DNA of 64,000 nt from Endozoicomonas sp. ISHI1 (GTDB lineage: Bacteria > Pseudomonadota > Gammaproteobacteria > Pseudomonadales > Endozoicomonadaceae). Where the stretch lies: positions 62,001-126,000 of the forward strand of contig NZ_JAGRPU010000010.1 in NCBI RefSeq assembly GCF_024606225.1, read 5' to 3'. Positions within the stretch are counted from its first letter, which is position 1. Each line of letters opens with the position of its first letter. Positions 56,146 to 64,000 of the stretch are shown in pieces. A program made the position numbers and the translations under genes. The notes under the pieces are model-generated. The model made no database searches and had not been told where the DNA came from. It saw nothing but the letters and a program-made list of their open reading frames with translations.

Positions 56146-59100
56146 TTATCGGCTCTCTTCTGCTGGTGCATTCTGATCATCAAGCTTCTCTATCTTCTTC
56201 GGCACCAGCATTTTCCATTCTTTCGGGTCACCACCGTTGGTAACGAAGGGACGCTTCTCGCTGATCACAGTAATCCCCCTTTGTTTCAGCACTGTTTGGG
56301 CTTCCTCCGAAGCCAGCGTTGCCTGCGTCAGGGTGCCCGTATTCATCTGAATGCCATCGTTTTTCAGCCGCTGCACTTCTTTCTCCAATGCCTCTCGTGT
56401 TGCCGGGCTCAGAAGTGATGGGTCATGTTCGTACTGCATCTTTTCCAACAGTGTCATGCCAACCGGTATCTCCACCTGCCGGAGATCGTACCAGCTGTTA
56501 TGAATACCACGGGTGATTCCTTTTTTCTGATCAGCTTTGCAGGCTCTGTGGCTGGGGTCTGAACAGACAACCATTCCGGCCTGCTGAGCCATTTTGCGCC
56601 GGACATTGTCGTCAATAAACTGGTTCATTCGCTGCACTGGCTCAGTGGTCCATTCAAAGTTTTCAGAGATCTTTGAGCCATTGTCGTCCAGACCGTAGAA
56701 TTGGGTGTAGTCTTTTTTGCGCTGATCCTGAAGTTGGCCGGTTAACCGCGCCAGATCAGCCGCGCCGTGCATGGCAGCTTCCAGATGCTGTTGGAATTCA
56801 GTCTTGTTGTCAGGCTCAGGGGTAAACTCTTTGGTTAGTTGCAATGGTAAGTCAAGACGTGTTGCGTCAAAACCCATAGGTTGAGTCAACGTTAATCCGG
56901 GAAAATCAGCCCCAACCCCACAACCACGGATAATGTCCATGCGATCCGCAAAGCGTAATATGCGCAGATACCAGCGCACAGGAGCAGACAGTTTCTGCTT
57001 ATCGCCACCATTGACATCATTTTCCTTGCTGACCATCGCCAGTGCCATGTCATCCAGAAGCTGTTCAGGGTAGTGCCCGGCCAGGTCCCGTTTGAAGTAA
57101 TGAGCGGATCTTGTTTCTTCCGTCGATTTGTCGACATCTTCGGCAGCTGAGACGTGGTAGATAATGGCTAGAGCCAGAAGTTCTTTTTCTTCCGGGCTCA
57201 GGGAACACTGCTGAAATTTCTCCAGCAATTCCATATACCAGTGACCATTATTTCTGGCCCGCAGGACATGGCTGCAGCTGTGCAGCGGTTTCCAGACGGT
57301 TGGTAAGGTTTTTTTGCCAAGGCACTGGATCACCCGCTCCGGTCCCGGACGGCGGTAATAATGCTGCAGTACCTTCAGGATGGTTTTTTCGTTATCGCCG
57401 ACATTTTCAGGCAAGACCGGCGGTTTGCTGAAGGCGTCCACCACAAACTGTAATGCCATGGATGGCTCGGCTGTCAGGGGCGTTGCCTGGTCGCGAGAAT
57501 CGTCCAGACCCAGAGATTGTCTCAGGTCATTGATTTCCCCCTTGGACTGCTGGACAAGTTTTGGCCAATTCTGGTAGTAGGGATGCGTTTCCCGTTGCTT
57601 CCATAATTTTTCAACCCATTGGATATAATCATCTACGAAGCAACCATCAATGTGCGTCTCACCGTTACGGCAATTCCTCTTCAGGCCGAATTTAAGACTA
57701 TTCAGCATGTCTTGATCCAAAGAAGCCTTATAATGAAAAAGGGCCAGTAGGTTGGACTGAATATATTCGAGCGTTGGATTCGGTAGACTTACCACATAAC
57801 GTAATGCCCTTTTCAGGCATTTTTGCCGTTGCGGTTGAGTGTTGTCCCGGCAGATTCGGTCAAATTCAACGATGCTTCCCGGGCAACCGGTCAAAGGTAT
57901 CCTTTTGAGATGTTTGAGGGTCAGAAAATCAAAGGGACCAAAGGCAGCCACCATATAATTGAAAACTCCCGCTGGCATTGACGGGTGGTTGGTATTGTCC
58001 ATTTTGTAAATTTGGTCAACAGAAATCCCCACCCCTGCCCCGCTCTGCAGAAGCAGATGAAGTATGCGACAGGCTTCCTTCTCCTGTTCCCGGTTTTGCT
58101 CACACTTACCGCTTCTGAGTTGTTCGGAAATCAGCAGCTTGTCAAGCAAAGATTGAACAGTTCCTTTATGAAAAAAACGCTGGTGAATTGGCAGGCCACT
58201 TTGTTTTAATTCCAGAAGCCTCTGGTAATGGTAACAACGGGGATCACTCACCAGCTCAATGGCCTCTTTCAATTTGTGCATAACATCGGGTGAGACGGTT
58301 AATTCCGAGTTCAGTGCCTCTGCTCGCAAAGACATTGGCAGTAGATTTAACATGTCCCTGAAATGGTCTGGGGCTATGTCCTGTGAAAACGTAAAATCAT
58401 CCAGAGAATGCTCATTCCTGGCCAGGTGTTTATTGTCCAGCTCATCATCAAAATAGACTTGTACAGAACCTGTGCGGTTGCAATAAACGACCAGTGGCAA
58501 GGGTTTAAGCTGCAATTTATATTCACACTGACGCTTATTCAGCAGGATGTCGGTAATATTTCTCTGTCCATCGTTGTATACACAAAAGCATTTGATGTCT
58601 TCTCTGCTGTATTTGTTAAGCACCAGTTCCGGGTATTCAGGGAAGGAGGAATGATCGCTGAATTTCAATTTTGGTAAACTGAATGTCCCATCTGCCTGCA
58701 GATGTCCCGAGGTGAAACGGGTAGGGTAAACTCTCCAGAGGATTCGACTGCCACGATCAAAACGATTATCGAACAATGATTGCAGATGAGGCAGTAGTTT
58801 TGTTGCCAGATGATCCGGAGTTACGCCAGGCTGCAACAGATCCCGGGTCGACGCACTATGTTTGTAGATGTACAGGCACTGTGGATCAACGGTACCTATC
58901 ATCCATTCACCATAAGTATCTGGCACGCGCTCGGTAGGCATCAACCTCCCCGGCAGGGCGAGGGTGAAAGGTCTTGGTGTTCCCTTGCCTGAGAAGTAGT
59001 TTGCTTCTTTACTCAATCCAATTCGGCGAAATGCCAGACGTCCACTCTCAGCAGCCCGCAGTAGCTCCTGTCGCTCATACTCCCTGGGATGACGGGGTAG

Positions 59101-59223
59101 CAGTTTGTTGGTCGGTTCGCCCACTGCCCATCGACCAGAAGCTGTTACCGACCGGGTGTCAGAGTTTGATTGAGGGTGAGGGCACGGGCTTGCAGAGATC
59201 CCCGCTCCATGGACAACATTCAT
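56146..59223 (-). CDS. SidE-PDE-like tandem paralog 5, HD motif altered
   Basis: The 1,025-residue protein keeps HSCSH (648-652) and FADRMDIIR, but the HD pair reads His690-Val691 (IIYHVSAAEDV): the metal-binding aspartate codon GAC has become GTC (plus strand 57151-57153). If the module is a true HD-type enzyme this copy should be inactive or altered. The frame is otherwise intact, so it may act as a binding or decoy form. The middle is distinct (ILHLLLQSGAGVGISVDQIY; ALFHYKASLDQDMLN). Confidence 0.8.
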   Translation of the reverse strand: MNVVHGAGISASPCPHPQSNSDTRSVTASGRWAVGEPTNKLLPRHPREYERQELLRAAESGRLAFRRIGLSKEANYFSGKGTPRPFTLALPGRLMPTERVPDTYGEWMIGTVDPQCLYIYKHSASTRDLLQPGVTPDHLATKLLPHLQSLFDNRFDRGSRILWRVYPTRFTSGHLQADGTFSLPKLKFSDHSSFPEYPELVLNKYSREDIKCFCVYNDGQRNITDILLNKRQCEYKLQLKPLPLVVYCNRTGSVQVYFDDELDNKHLARNEHSLDDFTFSQDIAPDHFRDMLNLLPMSLRAEALNSELTVSPDVMHKLKEAIELVSDPRCYHYQRLLELKQSGLPIHQRFFHKGTVQSLLDKLLISEQLRSGKCEQNREQEKEACRILHLLLQSGAGVGISVDQIYKMDNTNHPSMPAGVFNYMVAAFGPFDFLTLKHLKRIPLTGCPGSIVEFDRICRDNTQPQRQKCLKRALRYVVSLPNPTLEYIQSNLLALFHYKASLDQDMLNSLKFGLKRNCRNGETHIDGCFVDDYIQWVEKLWKQRETHPYYQNWPKLVQQSKGEINDLRQSLGLDDSRDQATPLTAEPSMALQFVVDAFSKPPVLPENVGDNEKTILKVLQHYYRRPGPERVIQCLGKKTLPTVWKPLHSCSHVLRARNNGHWYMELLEKFQQCSLSPEEKELLALAIIYHVSAAEDVDKSTEETRSAHYFKRDLAGHYPEQLLDDMALAMVSKENDVNGGDKQKLSAPVRWYLRILRFADRMDIIRGCGVGADFPGLTLTQPMGFDATRLDLPLQLTKEFTPEPDNKTEFQQHLEAAMHGAADLARLTGQLQDQRKKDYTQFYGLDDNGSKISENFEWTTEPVQRMNQFIDDNVRRKMAQQAGMVVCSDPSHRACKADQKKGITRGIHNSWYDLRQVEIPVGMTLLEKMQYEHDPSLLSPATREALEKEVQRLKNDGIQMNTGTLTQATLASEEAQTVLKQRGITVISEKRPFVTNGGDPKEWKMLVPKKIEKLDDQNAPAEESR

Positions 59224-59337
59224 GGTAATACTCCATTAAACTTATTATTTACCCTATTCCGTAAGGAGGGATTTTAAAGTTCTTGGAGTATCCGGCTGGT
59301 AAAAAAGTTCCAATACCCATTGTCCGTAAATCCATTT
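59224..59337 (-). repeat. Array spacer, class B, between paralogs 6 and 5
   Basis: This 114-bp spacer belongs to the class B group (TTCTTGGAGTATCCGGCTGG) and has GGGTAAATAATAAGTTTAAT with GGAGTATTACC before paralog 5. Paralogs 5 and 4 have identical first 176 coding bases but different spacer classes, placing a recombination point at the start codon. Confidence 0.7.
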
Positions 59338-62300
59338 TCATGGCGAGATCAAAGGGTTTTTCCTCTCCTCCACTGCTGGCGTGCTCTGGGCATCAGGCTT
59401 CTTTATCTTCTTCGGTACCAGCATTTTCCATTCTCTCCGGGAGCTATCGTCGGTTAAGTAGGGACGCTTCTCGCTGACCACGGCAATCCCACGCTGTTTC
59501 AGCACTGTCTGGGCTTCCTCCGAAGCCAGCGTTGCCTGCGTCAAGGTGCCCAGGTTCATCCGTATACCTTCGCTTTTCAGCCGCTGCACTTCTTTCTCCA
59601 ATGCCTGTTGTGTTGCCGGGCTCAGAAGCGACGGGTCATGTTCGTACTGCATTTTTTCCAACAGCGTCATTACGGCCGGAAGCTCCACCTGCCCCAGATC
59701 ATACCAGCTGTTGTGAATACCATAAGTGATCCCTTTGTTCTGATCAGCCTTGCAGGCTTGGTGGCCGGGATCTGAACAGACAATAATGTCGGCCTCCTGA
59801 GCCATTTTTCGTCGGACATTGTCGTCAATAAACTGGTTCATTCTCTGCACTGGCTCGGTTGTCCATTCAAAGTTTTCAGAGATCTTTTCGCCATTGCCAC
59901 TCAGACCGTAGACTTCGGTGTAGTTTTTTTTGCGCTGATCCTGAGGCCGCCCGGTTACCTGCGCCAGATCAGCCGCGCCGTGCATGGCGGCTTCCAGATG
60001 ACGTTGGAATTCACTCTTGTTGCCAGACCCGGAGCTAAAATCACAGGGCAGCTGCGGCGGCAGGTCAAGACGTGTAGCGTCAAAACCACGGGGTCGAGTC
60101 TTCATTGCTGTGGGAAAATCGGCCCCAACCCCGCAACCACGGATAATGTCCATTCGATCCGCAAAGCGTAATATGCGCAGGTACCAGCGCACAGGCTCAG
60201 ACAGTTGTCGTCTATCGCCACCATTGACATCATTTTCCTTGCTGACCATCGCCAATGCCATGTCATCCAGAAGCTGTTCTGGGTAGTGCCCGGCCAGGTC
60301 TCGTATGAAGTAATCAGCTGACCTTGTTTCTTCCGCTGATTTGTCGACATCTTCGGCAGCCGCATCATGGTAGATGATCGCCAGAGATAAGAGTTCTTTT
60401 TCGTCCGGGCTTAAGCAGCATTGCTGAAATTTCTCCAGCAATTCCATATACCAGTGACCATTATTTCTGGCCCGCAGGACATGACTGCAGCTGTGCAGTG
60501 GTTTCCAGACGGTTGGCAAGGTTTTTTTGCCAAGGCACTGGATCACCCGCTCCGGTCCCGGACGGCGGTAATAATGCTGCAAGACCTTCAGGATGGTTTT
60601 TTCGTTGTCGCCGACATGATCAGGCATGACCGGCGGTTTGCTGAACGCGTCCACCATAAACTGAAATGCCGTTGGTGTCTCGGCTGCCGATGGTGTCGTC
60701 TGGTCGCGGGAATTCTCCAGACCGAGAGTTTTTTTCAGATCATCAATTTCCAGATGGGCCATTTGGACATGTTTTGGCCAATTCTGGTAGAAAGTATACG
60801 TTTCCCGTTGCTCCCACAGTTTTTCAAACCATTCGATATATTCAGCCGGGGAAAAATCACGAATAACTTTATTACTGCGAGGGTAATGCCATTCCAGATT
60901 GGCTTTAAGTCTATCCAGAAGGTCTTTGTTCGGGGAAGCCCCGTAATGAAACAGGGCCAATAAGTGAGACTGGATATGTTCAAGGGTTGGATGCAGCAGA
61001 CTCGTTACATAAAGTGATGCCTCTGTCAAACGCGTCTGCCGTTGCTGTGGACTGATGCCCCTGCAGATTCGGTCAAATTCAACGACGTTTCCCGAACAAC
61101 CAGTTAAAGGTAACCGCTTGAGATGTTGCAGGGTAAGGCTCTCAAAGGGAGCATAGGCAGCCACCATACAATTGAATATGCCCGCTGGCACTTCAGAGTC
61201 ATAACAATCTTTCATACATTTGATATGTCTCATGCCCCATTTAGTGGGCCTTGCCCCGCTCTGCAAAAGGAGCTGAAATAATCGGTAAGCTTCTTCCTCC
61301 CACTTTTGCTGCTGAGTCGGGGTTGCCGGTTCCGGGAACCCCATATTGTGTCTAACTATTTCAGTATTGAGGAGAATATCAGGCAAAGACTTAACCATCA
61401 GATTATGAAAAAAACGCTGGTCAATGGGCAATCCACTTCGTTTTAATTCCATAAGCCTATCGGAGCTATAACAATCGGGATCACTCACCAGCTTGATAGC
61501 CTGTTGCAATTTGTGCATCACATCCGGTGGGTCGGTTAATTCCGAACTCAGTGTCTCTGCCCGCAAAGTGATTGGCAGCAGATTCAACATGGCTCTGAAA
61601 TTGTTCGGGTCAATGCTCTGTGAGGACGTGAAATCATCCAGAGAGTGCTCATTGCCGGCCAGGTGGATACTGTCCAGCTCATCATCAAAACAGACCTGTA
61701 CAGAACCTGTGTGATGACAATAAACGACCAGAGGCAGAGGTTTAAGCTTTAATTCCTTTTCACACTGGCGTTTGGACTCCAGGATATCGGCAATATTTGC
61801 CTGTGCATCGTTGTAAACGCAAAAGCATTGGATGTCTTCCTTGCTATAGCGGGTGAGCACCAGTTCCGGGTAACGTTCCAGGGGAAGATCGAAGAGTTTA
61901 AGTTTTGGTAGACTGAACGATCCGTCCGCTCTCAGATGTCCTGAGGTGAAACGAGGATAAACTCCCCAGATAACGATATTGGAACGTCCAAGAAGTCCAT
62001 CGTGCAATGATTGCAGGTCAGGCAGAAGTTTTGCCTGCAGTTTATCCGCATCTGCACCTCTTTTCATACGCCAGCTGTGGGCATCACGTTTGTAGACGTA
62101 CAGGCATTGGGGATTAACAGTGCCTACCATCCACTTACCGCAGAGTTCTGTCACGGGCTCAGTGGGCATCATCGCCCCCGGCAGGGCGAGGGTGAAGGGT
62201 CTTGGCGCACCCTTACCCGAAAAGTAATTTCTCTCTTCAGTCAATTCAATTCGCCGAAACGCCAGACGCCCGCTTTCAGCGGCCTGCAGTAGCTCCTGTC

Positions 62301-62466
62301 GCTCAGACTCCCTGGGATGACTGGGTAGTAGCTTGCGGGTCGGTTGGCTGGTTGACCATTGGCTAGAGGACTTTACCGCCTTGCTGTCAGGCCTTGGTTG
62401 ATCAAACTTTGGTTGAGAGTAAGGGCTCAGGTTTACAGAGTTCCCAGTTCCCTGGGCAACATTCAT
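59338..62466 (-). CDS. SidE-PDE-like tandem paralog 6
   Basis: The 1,042-residue protein is mosaic: N-domain close to paralog 3, middle close to paralog 2, and about 560 bp near the 3' end identical to paralog 7 except one base. HD-like motifs: HSCSH 658-662, HD 700-701, Asp770 and Asp773 in FADRMDIIR. In the SidE family the matching signatures are an H-x3-H-x2-R start, HDA with acidic residues, and ADxLDIIR near the end. It ends STPAVEERKNPLISP and uses the strong GGAGTATTGCC ribosome-binding site. Confidence 0.8.
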   Translation of the reverse strand: MNVAQGTGNSVNLSPYSQPKFDQPRPDSKAVKSSSQWSTSQPTRKLLPSHPRESERQELLQAAESGRLAFRRIELTEERNYFSGKGAPRPFTLALPGAMMPTEPVTELCGKWMVGTVNPQCLYVYKRDAHSWRMKRGADADKLQAKLLPDLQSLHDGLLGRSNIVIWGVYPRFTSGHLRADGSFSLPKLKLFDLPLERYPELVLTRYSKEDIQCFCVYNDAQANIADILESKRQCEKELKLKPLPLVVYCHHTGSVQVCFDDELDSIHLAGNEHSLDDFTSSQSIDPNNFRAMLNLLPITLRAETLSSELTDPPDVMHKLQQAIKLVSDPDCYSSDRLMELKRSGLPIDQRFFHNLMVKSLPDILLNTEIVRHNMGFPEPATPTQQQKWEEEAYRLFQLLLQSGARPTKWGMRHIKCMKDCYDSEVPAGIFNCMVAAYAPFESLTLQHLKRLPLTGCSGNVVEFDRICRGISPQQRQTRLTEASLYVTSLLHPTLEHIQSHLLALFHYGASPNKDLLDRLKANLEWHYPRSNKVIRDFSPAEYIEWFEKLWEQRETYTFYQNWPKHVQMAHLEIDDLKKTLGLENSRDQTTPSAAETPTAFQFMVDAFSKPPVMPDHVGDNEKTILKVLQHYYRRPGPERVIQCLGKKTLPTVWKPLHSCSHVLRARNNGHWYMELLEKFQQCCLSPDEKELLSLAIIYHDAAAEDVDKSAEETRSADYFIRDLAGHYPEQLLDDMALAMVSKENDVNGGDRRQLSEPVRWYLRILRFADRMDIIRGCGVGADFPTAMKTRPRGFDATRLDLPPQLPCDFSSGSGNKSEFQRHLEAAMHGAADLAQVTGRPQDQRKKNYTEVYGLSGNGEKISENFEWTTEPVQRMNQFIDDNVRRKMAQEADIIVCSDPGHQACKADQNKGITYGIHNSWYDLGQVELPAVMTLLEKMQYEHDPSLLSPATQQALEKEVQRLKSEGIRMNLGTLTQATLASEEAQTVLKQRGIAVVSEKRPYLTDDSSRREWKMLVPKKIKKPDAQSTPAVEERKNPLISP

Positions 62467-62607
62467 GGCAATACTCCTTTAAAACGTATTATTTACCCAC
62501 TTCCGTGTGGTTGGATTCGACAATCTTTAGAGTGGCTGGCTGGTACAAAAGTTCCTGTATGGTCCCACTTTCCGTAACTGTATTTTCATAGCGAGATCAA
62601 TGGATTG
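62467..62607 (-). repeat. Array spacer, class A (141 bp), between paralogs 7 and 6
   Basis: It differs from the other two class A spacers only by CCTTTAAA versus CCTGTAAA near 62479 and TTGTTATC versus TTTTTATC near 62606. It carries the same GGGTAAATAATACG block and ribosome-binding site. Confidence 0.85.
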
Positions 62608-64000
62608 TTATCGGCTCTCTTCTGCTGGTGCATTCTGATCATCAAGCTTCGCTATCTTCTTCGGCACCAGCATTTTCCATTCCTTCGGGTCGCCATCGTT
62701 GGTAACGAAGGAACGCTTCTCGCTGACCACGGCAATCCCACGCTGTTTCAGCACTGTCTGGGCTTCCTCCGAAGCCAGCGTTGCCTGCGTCAAGGTGCCC
62801 AGGTTCATCCGTATACCTTCGCTTTTCAGCCGCTGCACCTCTTTCTCCAATGCCTGTTGTGTTGCCGGGCTCAGAAGCGACGGGTCATGTTCGTACTGCA
62901 TTTTTTCCAACAGCGTCATTACGGCCGGAAGCTCCACCTGCCCCAGATCATACCAGCTGTTGTGAATACCATAAGTGATCCCTTTGTTCTGATCAGCCTT
63001 GCAGGCTTGGTGGCCGGGATCTGAACAGACAATAATGTCGGCCTCCTGAGCCATTTTTCGTCGGACATTGTCGTCAATAAACTGGTTCATTCTCTGCACT
63101 GGCTCGGTTGTCCATTCAAAGTTTTCAGAGATCTTTTCGCCATTGCCACTCAGACCGTAGACTTCGGTGTAGTTTTTTTTGCGCTGATCCTGAGGCCGCC
63201 CGGTTACCTGCGCCAGATCAGCCGCGCCGTGCATGGCGGCTTCCAGATGACGTTGGAATTCACTCTTGTTGCCAGACTCCGAGGTGAACTCACCAGTCAG
63301 CCGCGTTGGTAAGTCGAGACGTGTAGCGTCAAAACCCTGAGGTTGGGTCACGGTTAATCCGGGAAAATCAGGCCCAACCCCACAACCACGGATAACGTCC
63401 ATGCGATCCGCAAAGCGTAATATGCGCAGATACCAGCGCACAGAAGCAGACAGTTGCTGCTTATCGCCACCATTGACATCATTTTCCTTGCTGACCATCG
63501 CCAGTGCTACATCATCCAGCAGCGGTTCAGGGTAGTGTCCGGCCAGGTCCCGTTTGAAGTAATGTGCGGATCTTGTTTCTTCCGCCGATTTGTCGACATC
63601 TTCGGCAGCTGAGTCATGGTAGATAATTGCCAGAGCCAGAAGTTCTTTTTCTTCCGGGCTCAGGGAACACTGCTGAAATTTCTCCAGCAATTCCATATAC
63701 CAGAGCCCATTATTTCTGGCCCGCAGGACATGACTGCAGCTGTGCAGTGGTTTCCAGATTGTTGGCATGTTTGGTCTGCCAAGGCTCTGGATCACCCGCT
63801 CCGGTCCCGGACGGCGGTAATAATGCTGCAGTACTTTCAGGATGGTTTTTTCATTATCGCCGACATTTTCAGGCAAGACCGGCGGTTTGCTGAAGGCATC
63901 CTCCACAAACTGTAATGCCTCTGGTGTTTCGGCTGCCGATGGTGTTGCCTGGTCGTGAGAATTGCCCAGACCCAGAGATTGTCTCAGGTCCTTGATTTCA
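62608..64000 (-). CDS. SidE-PDE-like tandem paralog 7, cut by window edge
   Basis: The frame is open to base 64000, so the 5' part lies outside the window; 464 residues are visible. It includes the whole HD-like module (HSCSH codons at plus-strand 63730-63744, HD codons at 63613-63618 in IIYHDSAAEDV, FADRMDVIR) and the C-terminal domain (ENFEWTTEPVQRMNQFIDDN, LLEKMQYEHDPSLL). It ends KLDDQNAPAEESR. The array therefore extends further, with unknown copy number. Confidence 0.85.
   Translation of the reverse strand, partial: EIKDLRQSLGLGNSHDQATPSAAETPEALQFVEDAFSKPPVLPENVGDNEKTILKVLQHYYRRPGPERVIQSLGRPNMPTIWKPLHSCSHVLRARNNGLWYMELLEKFQQCSLSPEEKELLALAIIYHDSAAEDVDKSAEETRSAHYFKRDLAGHYPEPLLDDVALAMVSKENDVNGGDKQQLSASVRWYLRILRFADRMDVIRGCGVGPDFPGLTVTQPQGFDATRLDLPTRLTGEFTSESGNKSEFQRHLEAAMHGAADLAQVTGRPQDQRKKNYTEVYGLSGNGEKISENFEWTTEPVQRMNQFIDDNVRRKMAQEADIIVCSDPGHQACKADQNKGITYGIHNSWYDLGQVELPAVMTLLEKMQYEHDPSLLSPATQQALEKEVQRLKSEGIRMNLGTLTQATLASEEAQTVLKQRGIAVVSEKRSFVTNDGDPKEWKMLVPKKIAKLDDQNAPAEESR

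Noticed and set aside
43151-64000. CRISPR or VNTR explanation for the repeated right part
   Set aside because: The repeats are about 3.1-kb protein-coding units with diverged interiors, not short repeats with unique spacers.
43151-64000. Full SidE ubiquitin-ligase (PDE plus mART) architecture
   Set aside because: No R-S-ExE ADP-ribosyltransferase motif could be found in the N-terminal or C-terminal parts, so only the PDE-like part is proposed.

Overview
The window most resembles a host-associated marine gammaproteobacterium of the Endozoicomonas type. This rests on a lateral-type (Flag-2) flagellar locus, a maltodextrin uptake locus, and a large tandem family of about 1,040-residue proteins that look like host-directed effectors. 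No rRNA or tRNA gene was recognised, so the taxonomic call is an inference.

Region 1 (1-27302) is a nearly complete flagellar locus. Reading right: flgI (end only), flgJKL, flgM, flgN, motY, fliEFGHIJ, flgA. Then comes a gene for a degenerate N6-adenine-methyltransferase-like protein fused to an HsdS-like half. On the opposite strand (13456-19971) lies fliQ-fliR-flhB-flhA-fliM-fliN-fliP. Rightward again come flagellin, fliD, fliS, fliK, fliL, fliA (sigma-28), motA and motB. The order fliC-D-S-K-L-A-motA-motB, motY before fliE, no fliO, a FlgJ without muramidase and an E. coli-like MotAB pair all match lateral flagella of Vibrio and Aeromonas. The switch/export genes are circularly permuted relative to the usual fliMNPQR-flhBA, and no lafK-type regulator lies in its usual place. 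Sigma-28-like promoters precede flgM and fliD. A 17-bp palindrome, TAATCAG-N3-CTGATTA, lies before both the methylase-like gene and fliD.

Region 2 (27303-34004) holds housekeeping and accessory genes: tcdA (tRNA t6A cyclisation), glucokinase, a HigBA/RelE-type toxin-antitoxin pair with its operator, maltoporin lamB, a MalM-like lipoprotein, and an orphan YefM-type antitoxin followed by a short stub of its YoeB-type toxin.

Region 3 (34005-41430) is a leftward maltose/maltodextrin operon, malE-malF-malG-malK-malQ. A 169-bp element with 23-bp terminal inverted repeats is inserted exactly at the malG stop codon. With LamB, MalM and Glk this gives a route from outer-membrane entry to glucose-6-phosphate.

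Region 4 (42046-64000, continuing past the edge) is the most unusual part. It has a C39/papain-like cysteine peptidase-like protein followed by at least seven tandem leftward paralogs of about 1,025-1,044 residues. Each carries an HD-like phosphohydrolase module whose motifs resemble the phosphodiesterase (PDE) domain of the Legionella SidE/Dup ubiquitin-modifying effectors. No mono-ADP-ribosyltransferase motif was seen. The paralogs share a strong ribosome-binding site and two classes of conserved spacer, and show clear mosaic recombination. One copy has lost the aspartate of the HD motif. A family of diversifying secreted effectors that act on host phosphoribosyl-ubiquitin or another phosphodiester is the leading hypothesis.
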